From: Dryocosmus kuriphilus
Taxonomy: Eukaryota; Arthropoda; Insecta; Hymenoptera; Cynipidae
Direction of reading: 5' to 3'
DNA length: 64,000 bases
Assembly: GCA_038277395.1 (NCBI GenBank)
Contig: CM076192.1
Span: 195,799,647-195,863,646 of the forward strand
The position numbers and the translations under genes were made by a program. Below the pieces are notes generated by a model. That model was not told where the DNA came from. It did no database searches and saw only the letters and a list, made by a program, of their open reading frames with translations. Each line of letters starts with the position of its first letter. The stretch's first letter is position 1. Of this stretch, positions 12,204 through 23,455 are shown piece by piece.

Positions 12204-12490
12204 CCTTGGTAACGTCGCCTTTTGTTGAAAGGTGGCTGTTCCGTTCAGCGGTGTGTGAGCGGATATGTGCTATGTGGTATACGATGTTGAGTCGATGCTC
12301 TCTAGCCTTGGTAACATCGGCTTTTTCGAAAGCAGGCGGTTTCGTTCAGCCGTGTCTGAGCGGATGAGTGCTTTGCGCAGTGCGGTGATGAGTCGACATT
12401 CTTTATCCTTGGTAGCATCGTCTTTCTAGAAGCATGCTGTTCCATTCAGCGGTGTCTGAGCAGATGAGTGCTTTCCGGTTTGCGGTGATG
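12030..12490. repeat. ~98-bp tandem repeat in the internal region
   Basis: The word GATGAGTCGATG or a close variant occurs near 12,086, 12,183, 12,285 and 12,384, each followed by CCATCCTTGGTAACATCGG-type sequence. At least four units are visible. Confidence 0.75.
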
Positions 12491-12661
12491 ATGTTAGTAG
12501 GTGAGCTGTGCGCTCTGTCGAGGAGCTCAGTTGCTTGAGTACTCGTGCCTGCGTCGCTAGATTATATTGTCGGTGATAGAGAGGGTAACTCTAGGAGAGG
12601 AATAACGGAGAATGGTGGGGAAATTGGAACGGTGCTGATAATGGTGGAAAGAAGGGCGTCA

Positions 12662-14069
12662 TGTAACGGTCTGTTTTTCTGACTTCCCCATGCGCGGCGC
12701 AACGTAACGGTCTTATTTGATATATTCTACACTATCGGTCGCTTCAGCGTAGCAAGGGTCAGGTTTTAAGAATAGATAGACAGATTTATCTGGGTACAAG
12801 TGTGAAATAAATTTATCTAGCCAATAATAATTTATATTGCTGATGGAAGTCTACGTTCATGTGAGTGCGCGTGGGTGTGTGTGTTCCGTGTGTACAACGA
12901 AGCTCTTGGTGTCTGCGTGTGTGTGCGTGTGTATCGCATGTACATCGAAGATTTTTGCGCGGGTGTGGCGTCTTTTTCCCGTCCACGGTGTCAGTCCGGA
13001 ACCTGAAAGCACACACGGGGAAAGTGCGGTTAGTTGGCGGCGGAGTACAGTGCGGGCGCGGCGCCGGGGCAAATATTCAAAGGGTTGGTTGTCCCTGCTA
13101 GTGAGGGAGACGTCCATCCTCTCCTCGATATCAGGTTCTGTGCAGGAGCGTAGGAGAGCTGGCATCCGTTCCCTCGTAGGCGGTCGCGGTTCGGCGAAAA
13201 TTTGGGTGATCTTCCACAGGAGCTATCCAGGTCGTTTGCGGTCTGCGGCGCGCGGTGTGCTCCCCGCCTCACTGTGGTGGTAGTTGGAGGCTGTGGAGTT
13301 CCGGGTGTTGTCTAGTAATGACGGATGGGGAGTCGGACGGTTGCGAATGCCCTGGTGAAAGGGGAGAGTCGTGGGTGTATCCCTCAACTCTCACCAGCAC
13401 TGGGCTCGTGTGATCATGGGAGTGCCCATCAACCACGTGAACCGTACACGTCAGCCGGTCGGTCAGTGGTACTCGGTCTTCCTTGACGTTAGGTAACCGT
13501 GGGGGTAACCATCGATTCCCCAACACGCTAGGTTTCGCGTGGCCATGGGAGTGCCAATCGACCGCCAGAAACGTACACTTCGGCCGGTCGGTTACGGGGT
13601 AGTCGGTCTTCGGTAACGTAAGGGAATTATGGGGGTATCCATCGATTCCCCAACGCGCTTTGTATCACGTGGCCATGGGAGTGCCTATCGACCACGAGAA
13701 CCGTACACGTCGGGCGTTTGGTCAGCCAGGTCTGTCCTGGTAAATGGCAAGCGTAGGAACACCGAGTCCTTGTGATTCCCACGACCCTCTGCCTTCCGTA
13801 AGGGCCATACGCACATCGGTAGCAAGAAGGCTTGCGTTTCAATGGGTGAGAGCTCACCTATGTACTCGGTGAGTCGCACCTACTTAACTGTCTATTTCGT
13901 GTCGTGCGTCTCGTATTATAGCTTCGGTCGGAGCTGGCAGCGCGTGGTGTGAAGCGGGGTGGGAAGCCATCCCCCCAGTGGTACGCCTGTAGGCTCGTAA
14001 GGGACTGGCGTGACCTGTGGCACACTGCCTGCGCACGAAATGTATGTGCGAGCGTACGGGCTCGTCACA
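12662..14069 (-). repeat. 5' LTR (right copy), about 1,408 bp
   Basis: Starts TGTAACGGTCTG and ends CACA on the plus strand. The sequence just inside (minus strand TGACGCCCTTC...) occupies the primer-binding position, but I cannot assign a tRNA. It contains two to three units of the 129-bp repeat between about 13,400 and 13,740. Confidence 0.75.
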
Positions 14070-14073
14070 GTGT
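14070..14073. repeat. 4-bp target-site duplication (right), GTGT
   Basis: Follows the CACA end of the right LTR and equals the bases before the left LTR. Confidence 0.6.
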
Positions 14074-14530
14074 TTTTAGGATTTTAATGCGTTCAAGGTT
14101 GTTGAGTATATATTCAAGGGTCTTAATGTATGAAGGAATTTTACGTGATTGAATATTCTTAAGGGATTTTAATAGTTCCTGGGATTTTAAGGTACTTTCA
14201 GGCATTTTGAGTGATTCAAGATTGTAATGGTTTTAAACCAGTAGCTTCAAGGATTAAATCAGAATTCACAGTGTTTAGAAGAATTTTTGTGTCTTCTAAG
14301 GTATTTTAAGGTTTTTAAGGTAGTTTAATGAATTTTAAAGTATGAAAAAGTTCCTAAGGGGTTTAAGAGATTCCACCGGATTAAGGGACTTTAACGGTTT
14401 TAGTTGTTGCAAGATATTTACGGGACTTTAAGTATTTTGTGTGTATTTTAAGGGTTTAAGGAACTTAAGAAGCTTTAAGCTTTTCTAAGGGATTTTAATG
14501 AGGTTTAAGCGATTTTAAAGCCTCGACTGG
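14074..14530. repeat. Degenerate TTTTAAGG simple-repeat tract, right part
   Basis: Continues the same irregular GGGATTTTAAGG-type repeat seen at 8,020-9,240. Confidence 0.7.
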
Positions 14531-14747
14531 CTTCAGCAAAGAAAACCGATTTCAAATTAAAAGAGGGTACGTATAGAAGATTCAGTGCGCATAAAATAGG
14601 AGGCAAAACTCGAAAAATATCGAATGTCGCACCTCCAAAAGTTCGGCTAAATATGCGAAAACGTGATACATCCGGTTGCTTTGAAACTTGGTATACTCAT
14701 TTAGCTTGACTCGCTGGTTACGAATGTGATGATGGAAATGTGCGCCA

Positions 14748-14985
14748 ATTACATCTTCAAAGCCAGAAATTCATAAAACTATAAACTTTCATTTGTGACA
14801 TTTTTGCTTGTTTCAGTAAATACATAAAATTTACAAAAAATCATTAGACAATGGTCGTAGTGTTTCGAAAAATACATATACCCTGTTCAGCACGTTTTTG
14901 CTCTACGACCGAAAAATTTCGAGAGAATGGAAGTTGAATGTGTGTTAGTTAATGTGAGGTTCAGATGCACCCCTGCGACTGGTCA
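14748..14985 (+). other. Remnant of an upstream unit of the repeated-domain locus
   Basis: The sequence from about 14,748 (CTTCAA..., then AAAACTATAAACTTTCAT, TTTCAGTAAATACATAAAA, GTTTTTGCTCTACGACC and ATTTCGAGAGAATGGAAG) matches what follows the conserved exons at 19,370, 21,725 and 23,895. The exon itself is gone; only the small-intron and downstream block remain. It shows the array once had at least five units. Confidence 0.65.
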
Positions 14986-15640
14986 CTGAATAACTTTCAT
15001 TCACACATCTACACTTTTCGAGCTTTTTTCGGGGGCTTTGGGGCACCCTGTTGTTGGTCTCGAAAGTACTTGGAGTAAGACCCCTGACAATCTAAAATGC
15101 TTTGCGATGGGCACCCCATGGCTGGCCTCAGAAAAAATGTCAGTCACGCTCCTACCACTTTCAATGTTTTGCAGGGGCACCCACTTAGTGGTCACAAAAA
15201 TACCTTCAGTCATACAACTACCCCCTTCCAGGGGTTTTCGAGTGCGGGAAAGTACCCCTGTAATTAATAATAAAAACACATTCAGTCACACTTCTAGCTT
15301 TTCCCAATGTCTTTTGGTGAAACGGAAAGACACCAGTGTGACTGGACATAGAAATAACTTCATTCATATCCCTACCACCTTCAAATTTTTTTTGTGAGAC
15401 GGGAATGCCCCTCTGTAACGAGGCACGTAAGTACCTTCAGTTACAACCCTAACAATTTTGTGAGTTCTTCGGAGGGAGGCTCCCATGTGACTTGACACAA
15501 AAATATATTCAGTCACTCTCTTACCTCTTTCCAATGTTTTGCGGGGATCGCGAAGGCTCCCCTGTGACTGAGCATAGAAATATATTCTGTCAGGGCTTTC
15601 GAATGTTTCGCCGTGGTAGCCGCTTGTTGTAGAGCAAAAC
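14986..15640 (+). repeat. ~70-bp satellite, block 0
   Basis: Repeated order of CACAAAAATAC-TTCAGTCA-C-CCTACC-CTTTCCAATGTTTT-GGG-CACCC-TGTGACTGG at about 70 bp. It is the same satellite that separates the conserved exons downstream. Confidence 0.75.
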
Positions 15641-16732
15641 TAATCTCAACAAAAATGTGTATTTTTCGAAAATCTACAATTTGTATATGAGGATCCTTTG
15701 TCAATTTTATGTATTTACTGAAATAAGCTCAAAAAGCATGAAATTCTTTTAGATTTTTGAATTCCATTTCTTGAATATTGAATTTTTGTACATCAAGTTT
15801 CAAAGGAATTCGGGGTGTCGCATTTCCGGAATTTTATCCAAAGTCTCTGTGTTAGGGCACTCAGAATTTAAATTTATGCGAAAAATGTTTTTGAAACGAA
15901 ATATTCAATTTTTTGTGAAATGACTCATTCAAAATTCTAACTTTGGGCCACGCCTCCGGCACCTGCGACATTAACTACAATGGAAAAGAAAGTGTTCCAA
16001 AAATAATTTTTCTTCTCACGTTTTTCACTATTTTACAGAAATATTTAAGAGTTTCGTTTCTTCTAAATTATTATCATCACACGTTGCTTCTTTAGATATT
16101 AAGATGAATTGTTTAAGTCAACAAAATTCCACCTTCAACCTAGTCTTTTAGAAATTTCTTACCATTCGTTAAAATAAAAAATAGAAATTTTCTCAAAAAT
16201 AGCTCCAAATCTTTTTTCTTCTCTACTCAAAATAGTCGTGAGATGCCATCTCTGGCTCTGGTTCTAGTCTGAAGTCAGGTTAGGTCCACCGTGGCCTTTA
16301 GTGTAACTATTCGTACATACTTTTCCTTACATTGGCGTTACACCCAAAAAATTTTAACCCATTAACTTTTCAGTAATCTTTTAAAACAAGCAGCGCCTTT
16401 TCCTTGCACTGGACACTCGTGGTGAACCAATAATGGCCGCACCCGAACATGTTCGCAAGTAGATAAGCTGGACGGATTCGAAATAGTTTTTGAGCTCAGA
16501 TATGCAAGAATAATTCAAAGTCATTCTTCCGTACTTTTGAGATATCCAACTATAAACAGATTTTGGTTATCTTATTCAACTAAATCCCCATCTTCCTCCT
16601 CCATGTCCTCCTCGTCCTCCACCTGAGTTGAAGCAAGCGCAGGAAAGGTCTGATTTGAAACAAATCGATTCTCTTTCTCAGGGCACACGAATAAAGTTAG
16701 TCCAAAGTGCGAAAACAGTTTCATGCATAATA
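15641..16732. other. AT-rich stretch without recognisable gene
   Basis: No supported coding region. A TTTCAAAG-centred word near 15,800 recurs in reverse complement near 14,690. A short TCC-rich run lies at about 16,588-16,620. Confidence 0.4.
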
Positions 16733-16734
16733 TA

Positions 16735-17966
16735 CGAGTCACGTCCTGAAAGTAAGCGTACTCAATTTATGTAGGCCTCAAAAAAAATGTATTAAAACAA
16801 AAACATCGTTGGTTACACTTGCACATATGTAAGTAAGTTATTTTTCGATATAGTCACCATCCCTCTCGATGCAAGTGGTGAGCCGCGGGATCAATTTTTG
16901 TATGCCTGCCGCGAAGAAGTCTCCCGCCAGCTCTTTCCACCACTTCTCCACATGCTCCTTCACCTCCTCGTCCGTTGAAAACTTGTTTGCACTCACGTGC
17001 GCCTTCAGGGAAGTGATGAGATGGAAATCTGAAGGGGCCAGGTCAGGGGAACACGGGGTGTGTTTCAAAACTTCCCATCCAAACGAGCCCAGGAGTTGCT
17101 TCGTGGCGTTGGTCGTGTGAGGTTTAGCATCCTCATGCAGCAGGTAGACTCACTTCGTCAGCATGCCCCTCCTTTTATTCCGAATCGACCTTTTCAATTT
17201 TTTCAGCGTTTCGCAGTATCCTGCCGCGTTGACGGTATCTCCATGAAGCGGATATTCAATAAAAATTATGCCTTTATGGTCCCAAAAAGCGGATGCCTCT
17301 TAGTTTCAGGCGTGTAGCGGGCATCCCAGGATTCGTATCAAGCAACAATAGAGCAGAGAAAATCATCGCCTTCGCGTTCGTAGCGCTCCAAAGACTCTTT
17401 GGATCTCTGTACTCGATTCAACATGTGCTGCTCTGTCAGCAGCTTTGGGACCCACCTCGCAGACAATTTCCGATGTCCGAGAGTTTCTGTTATTGTCTCG
17501 TGTAACATGGATCTGGAGGTTTGCGGAAACATCGCAGAAAGATCACGTAAGTTCAATCTGCGATCATAACGGACCGCAATCACGATTTTTTGCACAAGTT
17601 CGTCAGTCTCAGTTGAGGGTCTTCCGCTCCTCTGATCGTCATGCACGGACGTACAGCCATTTTTAAATTCGCGACACCGCTTGTACATACTCGTACGATT
17701 CATAGATCCGTTAAAGTCAACAGTTTTAACCCCATTATAAACCTCATCTGGAGCTTTTCCCTTCACAACGAGGTAGCGAATGACGGCGCGAATTTCGCAC
17801 TTGGCGGGAGATGCTACTGCGTCAAGAGTTTTTAACACACTTACCTCGAATTGGCCTCGTTTTGAAAGGGAGGGGTCAGGCTACGCGGCGGTGTTGCCAG
17901 CATGTCGAAAAAGTATTCCCTATAGCTGTGAGAGTACCAGTACGCACACTTTCTGGACGTGCCTCG
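16735..17966 (-). mobile_element. mariner element, full length but inactive
   Basis: Terminal inverted repeats of about 30 bp: CGAGTCACGTCCTGAAAGTA at 16,735 and, on the minus strand, CGAGGCACGTCCAGAAAGTG at 17,966. Both are flanked by TA (16,733-16,734 and 17,967-17,968), the mariner target. The length of 1,232 bp fits the family. A broken mariner transposase lies between the ends on the minus strand. Confidence 0.88.
16838..17838 (-). pseudogene. mariner transposase pseudogene
   Basis: The family catalyses cut-and-paste transposition at TA sites with a D,D34D core. From the ATG at 17,838, 166 codons carry the helix-turn-helix region (RTSMYKRCREFKNG, then QRSGRPSTETDE) and the RWVPKLLT linker, ending in DFLCSIVA. 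There a TGA (17,335-17,337) falls where the family GDETW motif begins, and the first catalytic Asp is replaced. After frameshifts, the C-terminus reappears as CSPDLAPSDFHL (third Asp present) up to 16,838. Stop, lost Asp and frameshifts make it certainly inactive. Confidence 0.85.
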
Positions 17967-17968
17967 TA

Positions 17969-18640
17969 GTTTGAAAATAAGGTATTTTATTTTTAACAAA
18001 ATTGTTCATGATCCAACCAAAAACAATTCGTATATAGAATTTTATCGAATTATCATTTTTAAAATGTCAATTTCACATCAAAGTATTACCCAGACTACAA
18101 GATTTCTCCCGCTGAGATTTGAAGTTTTCTTCTCACGAACTTTTTCGCGCTGAATCCGTATCTTGACGACTTTTGGAAGAGTTTGTGAAATATTACAACA
18201 GTAGGGACCTATTGTATCAATAAATTCCATTTTCTGAGGTAGATAGTCTCCAACAGTTTCTTCCAGCCGATTTCTTGTGAACTCTCTATCAAAGAGCTTT
18301 TCGAGGTCGCTGATTAAGAATTTTGAGCCTGAGATAACATTTTCAAAATCGTGAATCAAATGTGGCAGACATACCATAGTAGTTGCAAATAGTCAAAGGA
18401 ATAGAAATAGAAGAGCGGAAGATTGTCGGGTGGGGGGAAATTAGCATTGTTGGGAAACAAATGATGAGGAGATGAGGCGGGGGCCCTACACAAGCGTAAG
18501 GATAGAAGAATCTTAATATGAGAGTAATTGTAAGATAGAAGTAACATCGAGTAAGATTTATTAGAATAAGATGCGGCTGCACTTTATCGGACTTGTACCG
18601 AAAAATCAAAAGCGCACTTAGTGAATAAGGTAAATAATTT
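17969..18640. other. Stretch with one unassigned minus-strand open frame (18,078-18,377)
   Basis: The 99-codon frame on the minus strand is not AT-trivial (HLIHDFENVISGSKFLISD, REFTRNRLEETVGDYLPQK), but I do not recognise it. There are no flanking signals. It may be a fragment of an unidentified element. Otherwise I see nothing here. Confidence 0.25.
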
Positions 18641-18891
18641 AGGAGCTATTTAAACCCTGATCCTTACTATTCAATTACATATACAAATATCATACGCCAG
18701 ACGCAACATATCGAAAAAGTGATTGTTTTCTACACTTGCCTCTACTCGGGAGGGGGAAGTGTAGGAGGAAGGTGAGAGTTCAAACACGCTATATTGGCGG
18801 ATAGCATTGGAAAAGTTAAAAAGGCTCACATATTCATGATAAATATGAATGTGTGTACCCCCAAAAATGATTCCTATATTTCTTCCTGCAG

Positions 18892-19440
18892 ATCCCTCAG
18901 TCAGTGAACCGGGTCCTTCTACCGCGGCTATTCCTTGTGAAAGTTACAGGCCTGCTTCTCCCAGGACACTTGCAGCTTCCCAACTGGAAGGCGTTGGATA
19001 CAAACGACTTATTTCCAAGAGCAATCCAGACCGGATATTCGAATTTAGAAGATACATTCTTCCTGATAATAAAAAAATTAAAATGAAAGTGGGAAGCCAC
19101 ACATATCCACGTTTGCCTGTACAAGAATATATTGTATTATCAACAACCGACGATGAGGTTTTCGCTATAGTAGAGGATATGAAGTTTCTTAAAGGAATAT
19201 ATGATCACCAAGGAAAGCGGATGAAATTACATATGAGCGACGGCAAGTTTGAGCATATGACCCCAAAAGAGATGGCGGAAGCGCCAACAAACATTCGCCT
19301 CGTAGATGCAGGCGTTTTTTTCAATTAAACCTGGAAACTGCGATTCTCTGGAGCATCTATACTGTTCAAGTGAGTCAAAAATTCGAAAAAGCTATAAACT
19401 TTTACGTATGTCTTCAGCCTTTACCTCAGTAAATACATAA
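18892..19440 (+). CDS. Repeated-domain locus, copy/exon 1 (one-base frameshift)
   Basis: I do not recognise the domain. Copy 1 has an upstream Pro/Ser-rich stretch (DPSVSEPGPSTAAIPCES) after a candidate acceptor TTCTTCCTGCAG at 18,891, and a second acceptor-like CTTGCAG at 18,975. Both are phase 1. The domain follows: GYKRLI, FEFRRY, LPVQEYIVLST, EVFAIVED, KFLKGIYD, MSDGKFE. A run of seven T near 19,315-19,321 (six in copies 2 and 3) shifts the frame just before the SI.PGNCDSLEHLY end, so this copy is damaged or carries a homopolymer sequencing error. The donor CAA|GTGAGT is at 19,369/19,370. A 60-nt GT...AG intron could join to ATAAATACATAA (stop). Confidence 0.55.
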
Positions 19441-19589
19441 AATTGACAAAAAAATCCTCGGACAAAAATCGAAGTCCTTCGAAAAATACATATTCTGTGT
19501 TCGACACATTTTTGCTCTAGGACCAAAAAATTCCAAGAAAATGGACGTTGGTTATATGTTAGAGAATGTGAGGTGGAAATACTCCCATG

Positions 19590-21245
19590 CGACTGGTCAT
19601 AGAAACACTTTCTGTCGCAGCCCCACACCTTTCCAGTGTTTTTCGGGGGGCAACTTTCGGTTGGTCACAAAAATAACTACAGTCATACCCATAACACTTT
19701 CGAATGTTCTACGGTGGCGGGAAGGCACCCCTGTGACGAGACACAAAAATACTTTCTGTCACACACCTAACATCTTCCTGTGTCTTACGGCGGGACCCCT
19801 GTGAATGGTCACAGAATCACTTTCTGCCATACCTCCACCCCTTTCCAATTTCCTGCTGGAAGCGTGAAGGTACCCAGATTACGAGCCACAAAAAAGATTT
19901 CAGTCTAACTACTAACGCCTTTGAATGTTTGGCGTGGGTCTAAAAGGCACCTCTTTGAAGGGCACAGAAATACTTTTCAGTCTCAGTCATATCCCTTTCA
20001 AATTTTTTTCAGCAGTGTGATGGCATCTCTGTGACTGGCCTCAGAAATACTTTCAGTCACACCCCTACCAATTGCCAATGGTTTTCGGTGGCACACTTTA
20101 ATGGATACAAACATACCTTCAGTCATACAGCTATCACTTTCCAGTATTTTTAAGGGGCGGGAATGTGCCCCTCTGTTTGGTCACAAAAACGCACTTAGTC
20201 ACACCTCTACCCTTTCTTAATGTTTTGTGGGGAGACCGCAAGACACCAATGTGACTGGAAACTGAAATACCTTCATTCATACCCCTAACCTTTTCCAAAG
20301 TTTTACGACGGGCACCGTGTGACTGGTCCCAAGAATACTTCAGCCATACTTCTGCCCCTTCTCAGTTCTCTGCTGGAAGCGAGCAAGCACCCAGGTGGAT
20401 AGGCACAAAAATGCTTTCAGTCACGTAACTACCCCTTTCCAATGTTTCACGTGGGCCGAGAAGGCACCTCTTTGTCTGGAACATAAATACTTTCAGTCCC
20501 ACTTCTATCCCTTTGAAGTGTTTCTCGGGAGGCGGGATCATCTCTGTAACTGGACACAAAAATACTTTCAGTCACACCCCTAACAATTTACAATGCTTTG
20601 CAGTGGGCACCCCATGACCGGCCTCAGAAATACTGTCAGTCACACCACTACCACTTTCCAATGTTTTGCGGGAGCACCCATTTAGTGGTCACAAAAGTAC
20701 CTTCAGTTATACAAATACAGCTTTCGAGTGTTTTTCGTGGCGGGAAGGTACCCCTGTGATTGATAACAAAAACGCATTCAGTCGCACACCCTTTCCCAAT
20801 GTTTTGTGGTGGGAGCGATGGTCACCAGTGTGACTGGGGACAGACATAATCTGATTCATACCCCTAACCCTTTCGAGTTTTTTTCGGGTGACGGGAATGC
20901 TTCTCTGTAACTAGGCACGTAAATACTTTCAGTCACAACCATAACCGACTTGACACAAAAATACATTAAGTGATACCTTTGCGGCGGATGTATTTCTGTT
21001 TCAAGTCACAGGTATTCCTTTCTACGAAAAACTATGGAAATAATGGGGTGTGTATGAAGGTATTTACGTGCCTAGTTACAGAGGTGTATTAACGTCCACA
21101 GAAAAACACTTGACACGGGCATGGGTTTGCATGAAAAATTTCTGTGTCCAGTAAAGTTTGTGTCTTTCCTTCCCACCATAAAACATTGGGAAATGGTAAA
21201 GGTGTAACTGAATGCGTTTCTGTTACCAATCGCAGGGTTATCTTT
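19590..21245. repeat. ~70-bp satellite, block 1, with inverted end
   Basis: Monomers with CCTTTCCAATGTTTT, GGGCACC, TGTGACTGG and CACAAAAATACTTTCAGTCA repeat from 19,590 to about 20,970. At about 20,975-21,000 the orientation flips (CTTGACACAAAAATACATT ... ATGTATTTCTGTTTCAAG), and roughly three monomers run in reverse complement up to 21,245, just before the next exon. Confidence 0.8.
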
Positions 21246-21285
21246 AATATTTAGTTACATATACAAATATCACAGACTAATCGAT

Positions 21286-21794
21286 ATGCCTAGAATCAGA
21301 GCTTCTTTTCTACACTTGCCTATAGTTGCTGCTTCAGAACTGGAAGACGCTGGATACAAACGGCTTATTCCCAAGCACAATCCGCAAAGGACATTCGAAT
21401 TTCGAAGATACATGTTTCCTGATGATACAAAAATTAGAGTGAAAGTAGGAAGCCATAAATTTTCACGTTTGCCTGTACAAGAATATATTGTATTATCCAC
21501 CACCGATGGTGAGGTTTTCGCAATAGTGGAGGATATGAAGTTTCTTAAAGGAATATATGATCACCAAGGAAGGCGGATGAAAGTACACATGAGCGACGGC
21601 AAGTTTGAGCCTATGACCCCAAAAGAGAGGGCGGATGCGCCAGCAAGCATCCGCTACGTAGATGCAGGCGTTTTTTCAATTGAAACTGGAATCGAGGATT
21701 CTCTGGAGCATCTATATTATTCAAGTAAGTCAAAAATTCCAAAAACTATAAACTTTTACGTACGTTTTTTGCGCTTATTTCAGTAAATACATAA
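21286..21794 (+). CDS. Repeated-domain locus, copy/exon 2 (intact frame)
   Basis: An open frame starts at ATG 21,286 with a 15-codon leader (MPRIRASFLHLPIV) and runs through the whole 131-residue domain, ending DSLEHLYYS at the donor CAA|GTAAGT (21,724/21,725). A 59-nt intron with acceptor TTTCAG (21,783) would give a terminal I-N-T-stop ending at 21,794. Unspliced, the frame continues to 21,786. The domain is basic in its first third and acidic or mixed later, with almost no cysteine. There is no signal peptide or membrane segment. The acceptor-like CTTGCAG of the other copies reads TTGCTG here, but an in-frame CTATAG lies 6 nt upstream. Function unknown. Confidence 0.65.
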
Positions 21795-21869
21795 ACAAGT
21801 TTTTGCTCTACGACCAAAAAATTTCCAGAAAATGCACGCTGATTATGTGTTAGTTAATGTGAGCTGGAA

Positions 21870-23410
21870 ATGCTCTCATGCGACTGATAATAGAAACACT
21901 TTCAGACTCAGCGCTACACATATCCAGTGCTTTTCTTGGGGCACCCTGCGATTGGCCACAAAAATAATTTCAGTCATACCCATAAATCTTTCGAATGTTC
22001 TGCGGTGGCGGGAAGGCACCCATGTGACGGGACAAACAAAAAAATAATTCCAACCTCACGCCTGATATCTTCCAGTGTTTTACGGCGGGCTCCTGTGAAT
22101 GGTCACAGAAACACTTCTGGCCATACTTCTACCCCTTTCCAATTTTCTGCTAGAAGCGGGAAGAGGCCCAGATTATTAGCCACAAAAAAGGCTTCAGTTA
22201 ACTACAAGCACCTTTCAATATTTTGCGTGGGTCGAAAAGGCCCTTCTTTTGAAGGGCACAGAAATACTTTCAGTCCCACTACTACCCGTTTCAAATGTTT
22301 TCAGGAGGGGCTGGCATTTCTGTGATCGGACACAAAAAATACGGTGAGTCTCACCAATGACAATTTACAATGCTTTGCGGTGGACACCCCACGACTGGCC
22401 TCAGAAATACTTTCAGTCACAACTCTACCACTTGTCAATGTTTTCCGACGGCACCCTCTAATGGTCACAAAAATACCTTCAGTCATACAACTATCACTTT
22501 CCAATATTTTCCAGGAGCGGGAATGTATCCCTCTGATTGTTGACAAAAGCTCATTCAGTCACACCTCTAACCTTTCTTAATGTTTTGTGGGGAGACGGCA
22601 AGACACCAATGTGACTAGAAAAAGAAATACCTCTATTCATAACTCTACCCTTTTCCAAAGTTTTGCGATGGGCACCGTGCGACTGGACACAAAAATACTT
22701 TAACTCACACCCCTAACAATTTACGGTGCATTGCGTTGGGTACCCCATGACAGGCATCAGTAGTACTGTCAGTCACACCACTACAACATTCCAATATTTT
22801 GTGGTGGCACCCATTTAGTGGTCACAAAAATACTTTCAGTAGTACAACTACCCCTTTCCAGTGCTTTTCGTGGGCGAAAAGGTTCCCTGTGATTGATAGC
22901 AAAAACGCATTCAGTCACTCCTTCAACTTTTCCCAATGTTTTGTGGTAGGACCGAAAGACACCAATGTGACTGGATACAGAAATACAGTCATTCATACCC
23001 CTACCCCTTTCGAATGACTTTCGGGTGACGGTGATGCACCTCTGTAACTAGACACGTAAATACATTCAGTCACGCCCCTTGCACTTTCCAACATATTTCG
23101 GGGTGGGGCAACCTGCGACTTGACACAAAAATACATTTAGGCATACCTTTACACCGAATGTACTTTTGTATCAAGCCACATGTGTGCCTCACCCGAAAAA
23201 CACTGGAAAGTGTTAGGGGTGTGAATGAAGGTATTTACGTGCCTGGTTACAGAGGTGCATTCACGTCCCCGATGAACACTTGACAGCGGCAGGGTTTGCA
23301 TGAAAGTATGTCTATGTTCAGTCATGTTGTTATCTTTCCTTCCCACCATAAAGCATTGCGAGAAGCTAAAGGTGTATCAGAATACGTTTCTGTTACCAAT
23401 CACAGGGTTA
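21870..23410. repeat. ~70-bp satellite, block 2, with inverted end
   Basis: Same monomer as block 1. The orientation flips at about 23,125-23,170 (CTTGACACAAAAATACATTT ... ATGTACTTTTGTATCAAG), followed by about three inverted monomers up to 23,410. Confidence 0.8.
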
Positions 23411-23455
23411 TCTTTAATATTCAATTACATATACAAGTATCATAGAATAATCAAT

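Larger units (their letters stand above)
9245..14069 (-). mobile_element. LTR retrotransposon, internally deleted (Ty3/gypsy-like)
   Basis: Two direct repeats, 9,245-11,104 and 12,662-14,069, flank about 1.55 kb of internal DNA. They match in order of blocks throughout, and the right copy starts TGTAACGGTCTG and ends CACA. A pol-type integrase C-terminus is encoded on the minus strand between them. A purine-rich tract on the minus strand abuts the left LTR, which places the 3' LTR on the left. The flanks share GTGT and both are TTTTAAGG-type repeat. Nearly all of gag and pol is missing, so the copy is not autonomous. Confidence 0.8.

Noticed and set aside
14522..14707. Open stretch of about 60 codons beginning after GGCTTCAG
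   Set aside because: There is no ATG at the start, no recognisable domain and no similarity to the repeated domain. It could be chance in a region next to simple repeat.
21000..21240. Separate promoter for each repeated-domain copy in the inverted satellite
   Set aside because: No TATA or initiator pattern stands out, and the sequence is explained as inverted satellite monomers.
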